A DNA stretch of 64,000 bases, from contig BRXU01000002.1 in NCBI GenBank assembly GCA_030267565.1, forward strand, positions 4,215,501 to 4,279,500. The letters run 5' to 3'. The stretch comes from Pleodorina starrii. Lineage: Eukaryota; Chlorophyta; Chlorophyceae; Chlamydomonadales; Volvocaceae. Positions 44,005-56,000 of the stretch are shown here, piece by piece (position 1 is the first letter of the stretch; each line of letters starts with the position of its first letter). The notes under the pieces are model-generated. The model saw nothing but the letters and a program-made list of their open reading frames with translations, was not told the DNA's origin and made no database searches. The position numbers and the translations under genes were made by a program.

Positions 44005-45972
44005 TTTGGTTCGCATGAGGTGATGCAGCGGCTGCGGCTGTGCGGAGGCCCAGCAGCGCGGGGTAGTGTGGCGGGGGCCCTGCGGGCCGGGCCCCTGGGG
44101 CAGGGGGGTGTGATGTGCCTGATTGGAGGCTCGACTCGCGGCGGGTGGCAGACGCATGTGTGTACCTGGTGATCCTTTCGCCGGGCATCAACAACGGAGG
44201 GCGGTTTTCATGAGGACCATTCATGTGAAGTCGAAGAAGAAGCAGAAGATGAAGTAAGAAGAAAGGAAGGTGTGAGATTTATGGCGGCCGATTTGGAGGA
44301 GGCACGTGACGCGGCGTCGCCCCTCCCGGCGGCGGCAGCGGCAGCGGCGACGGCGCGCCCGATTTGTTTCGCTTTGGTGGCTCTGACGGAGCGGTTTGTG
44401 CGCTTTGATTTGTTTGTTTGTGCTCGCTCGCTTGCTTGCCAATACGCGGCCTCGCTTGGTGTAGGAGAGCCTCTGCCCCGTAAGGCCGTGATTGTGTGGC
44501 GGGGCGGGGCGCCCGACTCCAAACGGGGTACGAATTGGCGGATGCACGGCAGCTGAAAGGACGATTCTTCGTGCGACGCCGTGCGATTTGTTGGCCAGGT
44601 TGCTATGGCGGGGGCCCCGGACCAGGTTCGAATGTTTACCTAGGGGGCGGCGGCGGGGAAAATGTGCTGTATTGTACCATAAAGCTTTTGAGAGCGAGGC
44701 GAGGATGCGGAAAGGCTGCTGCGTTGCGCGGGCGAGTTGCGTGTTACAGCGTTGTAGAAAATTTGTGCAGTTGTAGTGGCCATAGGGCCCGAAGAAAATC
44801 TCCAACAGGCAGACAGGCAGGAGGGAGGGAGAGCGTGCCCTTGTCATTGTGGCCCCCCCGCCGGACGGGGTCTGTGTATGGTACGTTGTCTTGTATCGGA
44901 GAGATTGAGAGTGGAGAGTGGCGCGGATAGGCATTGATGCTGGCCCTGATGATCATTCTCTCGGGTGTGCATGGCTTGCGTTCTGGTCATGTGTGTGCAC
45001 GTGTATGTGTGTTTGTGTATGTGCGGGGCGGGAGGGATGCGCACCTGCGGGTTTGCATTAACCGCAGATGATGAAGACGCAGTTGGATGGAGCAGGCAGT
45101 CCGCTAAGCGTTTGTCGCCGGAGCGGTACGGCACCTCTTGACACAGTACGGCACGTGCGGCGCCCGTCCCATTGCGCCGCGTTGTACAAATTACTTCGAC
45201 GAGATTCGGCAACCCGCCAAACATCAACATCACCATCAACAAAGCCAGGCCAAAGCACGCGGCTCTCGACACCGGTCGTCCGTCGCGCGCCATTTAGCGT
45301 GCCGAGGGAGTCGGGGCTAACGCAAAGCGTGTTGGTTGCTTGACCCATGGGTCAGTAAGTTTGGTTGACCCATGGTTCGGTGGTTTGGTGATTGCTTTTC
45401 CAGACTTCTCCAGGCGGTGGTGCATGCGACGGCATGTGCGCGGTCCAATCCGACCGGATGTCGCAAACGACGCCGGAGTGAGTTATCAGCTTTGGCAAGT
45501 CAGGTCGAATGTCATTGGGAGCCGTCCGGTTGCCGCTTAGCGCCGACGTGGCCCTCCGGGATGGCGCACTCGCTCGCTCGAGCGCGCCAACGGGCTTTGC
45601 TTGGTAGCTGCCGGTTGCTCGACAGTCGCGGTGCGAGCCATGCTTCATGCCAGAGTTCCACAGTCGCCTGGCTGTCCGGATGGCCATGCAGGCAGGCAGG
45701 CAACGAGGCACGTAAGCAAAGCCATTGCCATCGTCGTCATGGGGTCCCAGTTGTCGATGCACAGTGCCGCAATGCGCTACGCGTTTATGCAAGTGTTGTA
45801 GTAGAGGTACGAGAATGTGTGTAACCCGTGAACACGCCCGCCCAGCGGCTCCTCATTGCACCGCACTGCACGTGCCCGTGCCCAAAAGCGGCGACCACCG
45901 AGCATCGATCGCGCAGCGCAGGCGCGACGGCGGGACTGGCGGCCACATCCGCACGGCCCCGCTCGTCACCGG
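44005..45972. other. Convergent intergenic region between the BTB gene and NECAP
   Basis: A minus-strand TGTAA (TTACA at 44744-44748) is a possible but distant NECAP poly(A) signal, 1.2 kb past its stop. No plus-strand TGTAA lies within about 1.8 kb of the BTB stop. Nothing coding is recognisable. A TTGACCCATGG(G/T)TC-like short repeat occurs at about 45340-45375. Confidence 0.45.
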
Positions 45973-48395
45973 TCAGGACGCGCCAGAACTGCTCGTGAAG
46001 TCGCCCCAACCATCATCATTGTCTTGGGCCGGTTGCGCCGCCGCCGTGTTGGCGGCGGAGGCCTGACCCGGCGTCCCTTCAGCGGCCCCCGCTGATGGGG
46101 CCGCACCGGCCGCGCCGCCGCCGACCGGCTTCGGCGCTGATGGCGGCGGCGCCAATTTCAACGCCCCGACGCCCTGTACGACAGCGCTCCCGGCCCTGCT
46201 TCCGCTCGTGCTCGCGCCAGCGGCGTCACCGTCCTGCCGCTTCTGCAGTTGGCAGTGGGTTGGTTCGCCGACGAAGGGCGACGGCGAGGGCGAGGGCAGC
46301 GGCACGGCCACGGCACAGCAGGCGGGGTGGCGACTTAAGCGGTGCGACCCCAAACCCCAAAGCCACAGCCACGAAACACGCGCGGCCACGCGTGTGTGCG
46401 TGCGTGTGCGTATACACATGATGGACTTTCGTGCGCAAGGCAGGATCTGGCGGGCGGGCGGCTGCCGCGGGGGGCTGCGCTCGCTCTGCGCCTACCGTGG
46501 TCCCTATCTTCAGCGGGATGACGATATTTGCTTTTAGGCTATAATCGCGCTGCGGGCCACCTTCGCCGTTTTCCCGCGACTCGAAGTCCGCCTTCATGAC
46601 GTCCGCCTCCTGCTTGCGCCGCAGGTACTTGCGGTACTCGTCCAGACCGGTGGTGAAGCCGGACGCGTCGCTGCGCTCCCTGTATGTGTGCGTGCGTGTG
46701 TGTGTGTGCGTGTTTGTGCGGCAAGGAAGGGGGAAGACAGGGAGGAGGGCGGCAAGGGGGGAGGGCGCGGTTCGTCATCAGAGCAGGGACTGTGGCCCCG
46801 GCGCTGTCCTGCTGCGCAAACACCGACGCTGGGCGCCAACCGTTGCCGTGCGTCCGTTCGGCCCCACGGGCAAGCGGAAAGGCCAAGGGCAGGCTGTCTC
46901 CGTGGGAGTGCAGATCAGCTCAGCTCAGCTCGGACCGGGAGGGCAGATGCATGGGCCCCCCGTGCGGTCTCTTTCTGTGTGTCCGACGGCTCCCGACGTC
47001 CCGAGTCCCGACAAGTCAAACAGGGGCTGCCGCACCCGCAGCGGGCGCCCCGGCCCCGGCGCCCAGCACACGGTGTGCGTCCAGCCTGTCGTAGCGCCGA
47101 GTGCGCGCCCGAGTGCCGGCCTGCTCACCTGAATCCGAGCCCAATGAACGCGTGCTTCCCCGTCTCCTTGTCCACCACCCGCAGCACAAAGTACCGACTG
47201 CTGTCTATCACTGGTTCCACCGCCTGGCCGAGCGAGGCGCAAAACCAGGGGGGTATAAAGAGGATTTTGCAGCGGAGAAGGAGACGGCGTTAGCGAACGG
47301 ACCGCACATACAGCGCGGGCACAGGATCACTCGCCGCCGCTGGCTGCCTGGGAGCTGTGCGGGCAGCAGCAGCAGCGGCTGCTGCTGCGGTGGATGGCGT
47401 CCATACCCAAAGGGAAAGCCGCCGGCGGCCCAACCGGCCGAGAGCCGCACCGGGTGCCACTGCTTATATGTGGGAGCCGACTCCTTTGCTGCTGCCGGGT
47501 GGCCCACCCGCCTCGTCCAGCTTGTATCGTTTGCGTCCGGGAGCACGCTGGGACTACCAGGGCCCTCCGGTGACGGCATGGGTACGCGCAACTCGCCGGC
47601 CTGCTGGCGCCACCACCTTCGTACCGAGGGCCCGGAGCTCAAGTGGTACACAACACCATCACCGGTGGGGCTGCCGCCGTGTACCGTAGCAGTGACATTC
47701 CGGACGGTCTGGTGGTCCATTTCAGGGGAGCAGCGGGCGGGCAGGCAGACAGCGTCCATGCACGCTACTGCTCGCGCTTTTCCCTTCCCCTGCCTGCCAT
47801 CGCTCCCCGGAGGAGTCGCAATGGCAGCAGAAACCCACGCCGCGACCGCGTGCCTGAGGTCTCCCCGCTTTCCAAGCCCCCCGCTTTTACTACACACCGT
47901 TGTTAGCGGCGTCCCGTCGCTCGGCAGGGGGCACTCGGCGAACAGCTCGGCTGCAAGGGCGGGTTGTTGGCGCAGGGGACCCGGCGCGGCGCGGATTGGG
48001 TTTTGGGGTCAAGCTGACGAAGAAAGCTCCCAGCGCCGTTGGCGTGCCAAGGGACTGGCCCCCCGAATTGCAACTCACCTGTTTCTTGATCGCTCAGCCG
48101 CACCGTCATGGTGTCCCCGGATGCGACCAGCTCCACTTTCAGGGCCTGACAGCGGAAACGACAACATGTCGCAGACCGCAGCCCCTGGCGGTTACGCTCC
48201 GAATGCAGCTGGTATTGGTTTGTCTTTCACCTTGAACCATTTGTCCACGTCCCATTTATCAGCTCGGTGCCCTGCCGAGCCAGCTGGCGGAATAGGAACG
48301 TACACATAGCCTTCTCTGCAGCTCCATTGCACTAGTTCAGCTTCGGGTATGTCTGTTGGTAAAGACACTTTGGCAAGGCGCGACTTGGAAGCCAT
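45973..48395 (-). CDS. NECAP, adaptin ear-binding coat-associated protein
   Basis: Six exons fit in frame: 48395..48231, 48145..48079, 47950..47898, 47223..47129, 46679..46496 and 46242..45973, for 277 residues. The protein has the NECAP pleckstrin-like fold: [92 protein letters not shown] and [18 protein letters not shown] and DYSLK are typical of plant members. The C-terminal tail is Ala/Pro/Gly-rich and ends in [11 protein letters not shown]267-G-D-F270 is a WxxF motif that in animal NECAP binds the alpha-ear of AP-2. The role is clathrin-coated pit assembly at the plasma membrane, working with AP-2. Intron 3 (47224-47897) is the longest. Confidence 0.93.
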
Positions 48396-49373
48396 CTCTC
48401 TCGCCGGTCCGCCTGGCAACCCCACCGATAACCGAAGCACCTAGCACCAAAGCACGTGGTTCATGGAAGCCCAAATGCTGAAGCCCTAAAATAATAGAAA
48501 GGCAAAATATAATTATGTTGCCCGTGCGTGAACAAAACACGCATTCCGGTACCGGTATACGGCAGCGCGAGGTGCCAGAGCTTGATATCCTTGATATACC
48601 AATGGAGGACAAACTGTTTTTGTGAGATTGCGTATAAAGGTGTCCAACTGCAAATGCCTTGCGTCAAAGTTTGAGAGAGGTGTACGCATTGCTGGACGAC
48701 TCACGTGCTTCCACGGCGCGCTCAAACGAACTTCGCAGGGCCTCGACGCGTTACACCGCAACCATGCCCTTGTCCGTGGCTAACACTTTTCAGCCCGCTG
48801 TTAGCGATCATGTCCGATGTAAATACGAAGTAGCGATGAGCTGGAAAGAAAACCCTGGCTGAAACTCAAAGATAGATACGTCAAGGCCGATCACGGCCAA
48901 TCGAGGTTGTAAGCAGGCTCAAGACTACCGACACGTTCAAATAACTTAGCAGTCCCCTACCCGAAATCATTCCCGTGTCGGCTCCCCGCTCGCCTCACAC
49001 CGCCTGCTCATCGGCCCCCCAGTGCTCAGCCGACCGGCAGGTCCTTGCAGCCTCAAGAGGCTCCCCTTTCCTCCACGGCCTCCTGTTGCCGCGCAGCCGC
49101 AACAGCGCCACGCCCCAACAAGCCCTCACGCTGCGCATCCGCCCCGCGCCCCCAACACAATACACGCGCCACGCGCCACGCCCGCACAATTACGCTCCCC
49201 CTCCCCGCTCCCCCTCAGCTGCACGCACCCTTGCGGGCGACAGCCCTGCCTTTCGACAGCCCAGCCGCAAGGGCCCCACATGGCTCGCCCACCAGCAACA
49301 AAGCACGCAGCCCCCTAAGCCCCGCCCTGCCCCCCCCAACACACCGCCCACCCTGGCCTCCCTCGCCCCCCCC
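48396..49373 (-). other. NECAP promoter side and SET gene 3' UTR
   Basis: Both neighbours read leftward. The minus-strand TGTAA (TTACA at 48751-48755) lies about 620 nt past the SET gene stop and fits its poly(A) signal. The AT-richer 48440-48960 stretch should include the NECAP promoter. No other feature is visible. Confidence 0.55.
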
Positions 49374-52300
49374 TCACGATGACGACTCGACGTGCAACTT
49401 CCGGTTGAGATCCACCAGCCGCGCCATCATGCCCTCGCTGACGGGCCCGTACCGGGCCACGTGCGCGCGACGCAGCGCCTGACGCGCCAGTTCCGCCAGC
49501 GGGCTGTCCGGGCCGTGCTGCCGTACCGTCTCGTCGAAGTGTCGTATAGCCAGGAGCACGTGCAGGTCGGAGCCGGCGGACACCGCCTCGATGGCCTTGA
49601 GGCTCGCCTGCGTGTCGGAGGGTGCGTGTGTGTGTCGGGGTGTGCGTCGGGGTGTATTTATGATGACCTCGCAGCGCGGAAGCGATGTTAAGGAACGGCG
49701 TGTATCGGGGTGTGCGGAAGTACCGGTACGTTGGGAGGGCGGGGCGCGGAGCGCGGAGAACGGGGTCGCGTACTGTGGGAAGATTCGCGTTGTTTGCGTT
49801 TCATGTACATGTAGGAGGATGCGCGTGCAGCCGAGGGGCTGAAAGGCAGGCCGGGTGGGCGAACAAAACACGGGAGGGCGGGTGGCCTGGCCTGGCCGGA
49901 ACGGAACGGGACCTTACCGCCTCCCTCCCTCCCTCCACTTCCGCCCCACCGCCACTCCCGCGACCTCACCTGCAAGCTACTGGCGTCCTCGCCCTGCCCC
50001 AGCGCATCCGCGCACGACAGCAGCAGGTCGTACGCGTCGTACAAGCTCGCGAGGACGTACTGTCGTACGTCCGGCGCCAGCAGGGTCTTGCGGAAGAGGC
50101 CGTACAGGCGGCGCAGCCAGGCCTGCACCTGCCGCTGCACCTCCCGCACGCCCTCTTCATCCGCCGCGGCGCGAGCCTCCAGGAACGCCGGTCCCAGCTG
50201 CTCCGTCACCGCCTCAAACAGCTCCATGTACACGTCCTCAACCTTGTCGTAGTGGGCTTGCTCGGCCTGGGTGACGGCGGGCGCGGTGCGGTGGCAGCGG
50301 GGTGGGAGTGGCGGCGGGGTTCACGCAACGTGATGTGTGCAACGTGTGGTCTGACCCTGGAGGAAAGAGCACACGCGCCTCGGCGCCCCGCCGGGCTCCT
50401 CGGCTTTGTTCCACGTGTGTGTGTGTGTGCGTGTGTGTGTTCCGGTCTGTCGGAAGGCGGTACAGGACACGCACGCACACACACTCACACTTACACACAC
50501 GCACATACACACACGCGCAAATGCACGCGCACACCCACACTAACACCCTCGCACACGCGGCCTTACCGTGCAGCGAGCGCAGCTGCACTCGAATCCGTAG
50601 TCCTCCGCGAGGATGCTGATGCGCCGGCTGACGGGCAGCAGCTGCGGCCGGCCCAAGTAGCAGATGGTTACCTGCGGGACCCGGCGGCAGCAGTGGCAGC
50701 CGGGGGCGGCGTTTCGGTGGCGCGCGCCATAAGGCAGAGGCCGCCCCCCGCCTCTGTTGGGTTGCGCGGCCGATCTGACCATCTCCCGCTAAGGCCTGTG
50801 CTGCCCCGCCAAGGCCAGTGGTTCCCCCGCTAAGGCCGGTGCCCCCCTAGGTGCCCCCCTGGAGCATCGTGCTGTCCAAGAGCTCAAGCACGGATGCTCC
50901 ATCATTCTCATGAGGCGGGACAGGGGATCGGAGGGGAGGGGGGGCAGGGCAGCGCCAAGGCCGCGCGCAATTGCACCCAGGTACCCGCGCACAGCCTGCC
51001 TCCCTCCCTCCCTCCCTCGCCGGCATCCCACGGCGCCCTGATGTGTCTGTAGATCGACGGACGAGCGCAGGATCACACCCCCCTGCCGCTCTTCAGTCGC
51101 GGTGCAGCCGCCGTCCCCAACCACGGCGCCCTCTCCCCCTGTTTTAGGCCTTACCTCGGATTGGTCCCTGGCTTACATCAAGCCGGAAACCAACCAGAAG
51201 TAAGCCCTGCCCTGCCCTGCCCTCCGCCCTCCACCCTCCGCCCACCTCCTCGCCCGCCTTGATGTGCCGGCTGGCTCTCACCACCATGGCCTCCCCCACC
51301 ACGTAGTTGATGGTGTTGGGCGCGCACGAGTGGTTGAACAACGCAAACTCGGGCCACAACCCGATGTGGCCGCGGGGCTGCTCGCCGCGGCACTCGCACG
51401 CGGCCAGGTCCTCCGCGTCATCACCGAAGCAATTGAACTGCGAGTTGCGATCGGGGTAATAAGGAAGGCCCGAGATGCGGTCGGGGTGGGGCTCCGTTTT
51501 TGGGTTGGGGCTCACTTTGGGTTGCGCTCTGCGTTGCGCTTGTGCGCCGCGCTTGTGCGGCAGGGCACGGCGTCCGGGTCCTTGGGGGGCACCGGGGGCT
51601 TCGTGTGGGGGCATTGCCGCATGCTTCGTGTGCAGAGCCCCACGCGGGGCCGGTGACGGCGGGGGCACGTGCAGCAGGAGGACTTCCAAGCCAGCTTGGC
51701 GCCTCCCGCGTGGAGGATTGTGACACCCAAGTCCCAAGGGCATTGTGGGGGAGTGGAGCGGCCCGGCGTGGTGCCACAGCCGCAAGCCCAGGTCCGGGTC
51801 CAGGTCACGGCGGGTAGACTCGGCGCAGCTCAGGTCGGCAGCTCGGCAGCTCACCTTGACGACTTTTGCCAGCCGGGTTTGCTCCCGACGGTCGGGCAGC
51901 GGCAGCTGCGCCGCCGCGGCCCCCAGATCTCCTGCGGCTCCCGCCGCCGCCGAGCCCTTGCCTCGCCGCATCGCCGGGCCGCGGCTCGCGAGGAAGCCCT
52001 TCTTCTTTTCGGCGGGAGCCGCCGTAGCGGCGGCCGGTGACGGGGCGGAGGTGGAGGCGAGGATGGGTTCTGGAGGCCGGGCGGATCTGGGCGCGTCCGC
52101 GGCTTCGGAGCTGGAGGCTGAGGCGGCGGCTGGGCTGCTGCCACTCGCCTCCGCCTCCGCTGCCGCAGCAGCAGGAGCAGCAGCGTCGGCGTCGGGTGCC
52201 AGCTCTAGCTGGGACTTACATGAGCGGCTGCTGCCGTCGTACAGTACCGAGAACCACTTGCTGGAGTAGAGCCTCCGCTCCAGGATTTCGTCGACCACGA

Positions 52301-52771
52301 GCTCGCCGGAGGGTCGCTGCCGCTGGGGCGAGGTCACCAGGACCAGCGGTGGTGTGGCCATGACGAGCTCTCCGAGCGCGATGTCGCGCGTGGCGACTAG
52401 GCCGCGGCCCTTTCCTGGAGTGCAAGGTGAATTAAAAGAGTTGGGGGTTGTGTGGTTGGGAGTTGCGGTTGTGAAAGGGAGGCGCTGCGAGCGGCTCAAT
52501 TTTGTGTACCTTCAAGCATGGCGACTTTCACGCTGTCCACATGACGGGGAATTGCGATGTTCTTGGTGTACCAGCTGTCGGCTGGCAATTCCTCGCCGGG
52601 GCGCCCGACAGCCGAAGGTGATGCGCGAGTGGCACCTACAGGTACCTGTTGCACCGACGCCACGCATCGGAAAACTTGTGCGCGGAGTCGGTGCGCGTCC
52701 TTAGGGCACTGTTTCGCATGCCGGCAACTGCGGCGCCAGCTCGTTCTATTGAAAGGTAGCAAGCTCTGCAT
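49374..52771 (-). CDS. SET-domain protein (SMYD-like split SET, no MYND seen)
   Basis: Six exons fit in frame: 52771..52510, 52414..51855, 51437..51246, 50671..50567, 50266..49970 and 49607..49374, for 549 residues. The SET domain starts at residue 88 (GKGRGLVATRDIALGELVM). It is interrupted by about 110 Ala/Ser/Pro-rich residues, then resumes with FNCFGDD, GLWPEFALFNHSCAPNTINY (Asn309-His310, Cys312), AGEEVTICYLGR (Tyr343) and the post-SET FECSCARC (Cys367, Cys369, Cys372), which should bind zinc with Cys312. These are the S-adenosylmethionine and catalytic elements of protein lysine methyltransferases. The C-terminal 175 residues are helical, TPR-like (YMELFEAVTEQLGPAFLEAR, DLHVLLAIRHFDETV), as in SMYD proteins. 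No MYND zinc finger is visible. The first 60 residues are basic and might target an organelle. The substrate is unknown. Confidence 0.85.
50413..50545 (-). repeat. Opposed GT and AC dinucleotide tracts in SET intron 4
   Basis: A GT-rich tract (50413-50440) is followed about 30-40 nt later by a longer AC-rich tract (50467-50535). The tracts are complementary and could pair into a long imperfect hairpin inside the intron 50267-50566. Confidence 0.75.
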
Positions 52772-53018
52772 TTTGATTCGGGCGCACTGCAAAAACCTGG
52801 ACCTGTGCTGCACGCACAAGTTACAGCACTGGAGTCCCTAGTAATTTGGCTAGATGGTTGGTACGAGAGGTACGGATACAACCGCTATCTTCGGGCCCGT
52901 TCAGGGGCCCGTTTGTGCGACATTTAAGTACTTGAGCAGCTCAATCGCCTAACCGACGTAATTAACTGATGGAATAAGGCTCATATCATACGCTGGCTGT
53001 GTCCCGAAAGTTTTCAAA
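52772..53018. promoter_or_regulatory. Compact bidirectional promoter between SET gene and ATE1
   Basis: Only 247 bp separate the two start codons (52771 minus, 53019 plus). The segment is AT-richer toward ATE1 (52910-53018) and contains the near-palindrome CGGGCCCGTTCAGGGGCCCG near 52890-52910. It must carry both promoters and both 5' UTRs unless one start is misplaced. Confidence 0.65.
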
Positions 53019-56000
53019 ATGGCAGACCCAAGGGCGGAGCTAAGCGCGATATCTGATCATGGTGCCGGGTCAGGCAGTAGCTGTGGATATTGCGGAGGGG
53101 AAACCTGCTCTCAATCGCATGGGATGACGGCCAGTAGACTGACGGTGTATGCGTACCAAGGTAAGATGTCAACGGTACGACCCCGATGCTTCAACGCTGC
53201 GATTAGCACCTGCTCACTACAGTATGCTCTTACTACAGACTTGATCGACCAAGGCTGGCGCCGTTCAGGGCGCTACTTATACAAGGTGGGTTTCGGCAGG
53301 ACTTCGACGGCCTTCGCTGACCTTCTCCCCTACGCTTTCCTGCGGCTACCCGTGGCTTCCTTCGCGATCACGGCGACCATCGGGCTCAGCCTCCGCTCTG
53401 CATGCGGTAGGACACGCAACAGGACTTATTCGCTCGGGCTATACCGAAATCCGCATGGTCCTCCGCGCCCCCCACCTCCCCTCCCGTAGCCCGACCTGGC
53501 CACCTCATGCTGCAAGGCCTACACCATACGACTGGACGTGAAACAGTTCATCCCCGACAAGGGGCAGCGGCGCCTTCTCCGCAAATGGCACGGCTTCCTG
53601 CAGGGTACGTTACTTCCGGATTAACCAGTGCATCAAGTCTCTCAAGTGACAGGGGCTGCTTCCTGCGGGGCCACACAACAACACATCACAACACATCACA
53701 GCACATCACAACGCAATCCGCGCAGGTGACCCCGCCAGTGGGTCAGGTGCCGGTGCTGGCGCACCCTCCACGGCGATCAGCTCCGCCGAACTCCCAACAC
53801 TGTCCACCGATGCCGGCGGCGACGACGACGACAGCAGCGGCGCATTACCTTTACCTTTGGGCGCCGCGGCTCCGGCTGGTCACACACCGGGACGTCAAAG
53901 GAGCGCCGCTGAGCGCGCTCACAATGCGGCGCTGCCCGCCCACACTGCGGCTGCCGCCGCAGCCGCAGCCGCCGCTGCAGCGCCGACGGACGTAGACACG
54001 ACGATGGCGGACCGGGCGACGGCGACGGCGCCGGTGACGGAGGCGGAGGAGGAGGAGCGGGCGCTGCAGCAGCTTCTGGCCGCGGCGCTCGCCGCGGCGG
54101 TGGCGGCCGGCGACCTGCCGGCGGCGGAGCCCGCCGCGCCTTACACGCCGCCGGCGGTGCGGCGCTGCAGCGAAAAGCAGCGCGCGTGCCTTCCTACGGA
54201 CGTGCAATACACGTCAGCGGCGGCGTTTCCCCTGGCCGCGGCCATCGCCCGCAGGGGAGCCACCGCCGCCGGGTGCGCCGTCGGGGCCGGAGCTGGCGGT
54301 GCGAGGGCTCCGCACCAGTCCGCAGAGGGGAACGGCGCGCCAGCGGCGGGACACGCTTGCGGCGGTGGACTTCAGCAACAGCGGAAGGCGGCACGCAAGG
54401 CGGTGCCGCCGGGGCAAGGGAAGGGAGCCCCGTCAGCCCACGATGTGGCGCAGATACTGGCCCGGCACTTCAACGCGTGCGCCTCCGCTACGTGGGACGC
54501 TGACGCCGCCGCCGCCGCCGCCAGCGGCATCGCCGCCGAGGTCCGGGAAAGTGTGCCGGTTATTCCGGTGGCGCCCGCAGGGCAGGCGGCGACTGGCGAC
54601 AGCGACAGCGTCCAGGGCGCTGGGGCCGCGGGCTGGCGCCGGCATCTGCCCGGCAGGCCGGACGCTTACGCTGCCAGCGGCCACGTGAACATCCGCGTGC
54701 CACCACCACCGCAGTGTCCCGGCTCGGCCGCAGCTGCTGCGGACGCGGCCAGCGGCCCGGCCGCGCCGGCGGAGACGCGGGATCGCGGCGGGTTGAAGGC
54801 CGGTACCAGCAGCGCCGCCGCCCCCGCCGCTGGCGCTGCAGCGGCCGCCGGGAGCCCAGCGAGCGGCGCGACTGGCGGCGGCAAGCCCAGCTCGCGGTGC
54901 AGCACGTCGGGTGGCAAGCCTGGCGCGGGTACGTGTGCGTTATGGAGGAGCCGCGCCGGGCCGGGCCGGGCCGGGCCGGGTCGGGTCGGGTCGGGTCGGG
55001 TCGGGTCGGGTCGGGCCGGGCCGGTCGGCCGCCGGCATCGACGTGTACCTTCCTCCATCTCTTGATCCCGCACTGTGGGGAGTAGGGCCTCTCGCCAGGT
55101 TTGGGTTCGCCGTCTGCCTGCGGGCGCACGGAGCCGCCGTATCGGGCGTATTGGGCGGCGTGCGCTGTGCTGTGCACCTGGCAGGGGGGCTCTGCCGCGG
55201 GGGTGGGATGCCAGCGCCGCCTGCCGCCCCCAGCACACGTATCACACCTCTCTGCCCATCCCCACCGTCGTCCGGGCCAGGCTCCCAGGGCGCGCGTGTG
55301 CTGATTGGACGGCGTAGCGTCGCACGGCACGCGGATTTGTGCGTTTGACCCGAGGCCCCGGGATGCTTTGATGTTTTGACCGACCCGTAGGCTCGGCGTC
55401 GGCGGCCCCGGTCAGGTCGCAGCCGGGTGCGGTGGCGCCGGCTTCCGCCGGGCGCGGCGGCAGCGGCTCCGGCTCCGGCCGCGCCTCGCTTGCGATGCCC
55501 GACGGGCGGCTGGAGATTCGGATGGTGCCCAGCCAGTTTCTACAGGAGGAGTTCGAGCTGTACAAAAGGTGAGGGGTGAGGGGCGGGGAGCGCCAGGTGG
55601 AGGGCAGAGAGGAGGGAGGTGTGTGTATGTGTGTGTACAGGGTGGGTCAGCTTGTAGGGGGCGTGCCCTGCATGACGGACGCGGCCCAAAATTACCCGGC
55701 TGCCCAGCCACCCACACTCACTCACCCAGCCGCCTATCCGGCCACCCAGCTGTGTCCCTACCCCTCGCGCCCTGCGCCCCGCGTCACGTCGCTCCGGCCC
55801 CCCCCCCCCCCCCGCGGCACCGCCTCAGGTACCAGGTGGCTCAGCACGGTGACGAGCCCTGGGAGCTCAGCCGCGCCGCCTACACCCGCTTCCTGGTTGA
55901 CTCGCCGCTGCCGCGCGTGGGTCGGGAGCGGGACCCGGAGGCGCCCGAGTGCGGCTACGGCTCCTTCCACCAACAGTACTGGCTGGACGGTGCGTGGCGG

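Noticed and set aside
44615..44640. B-box-like GGTTCGAATG
   Set aside because: There is no A box or cloverleaf around it, so it is a chance match.
47101..48309. 402-codon plus-strand open frame
   Set aside because: It runs antisense over NECAP exons 2-4 and introns; the minus-strand NECAP reading is clearly conserved.
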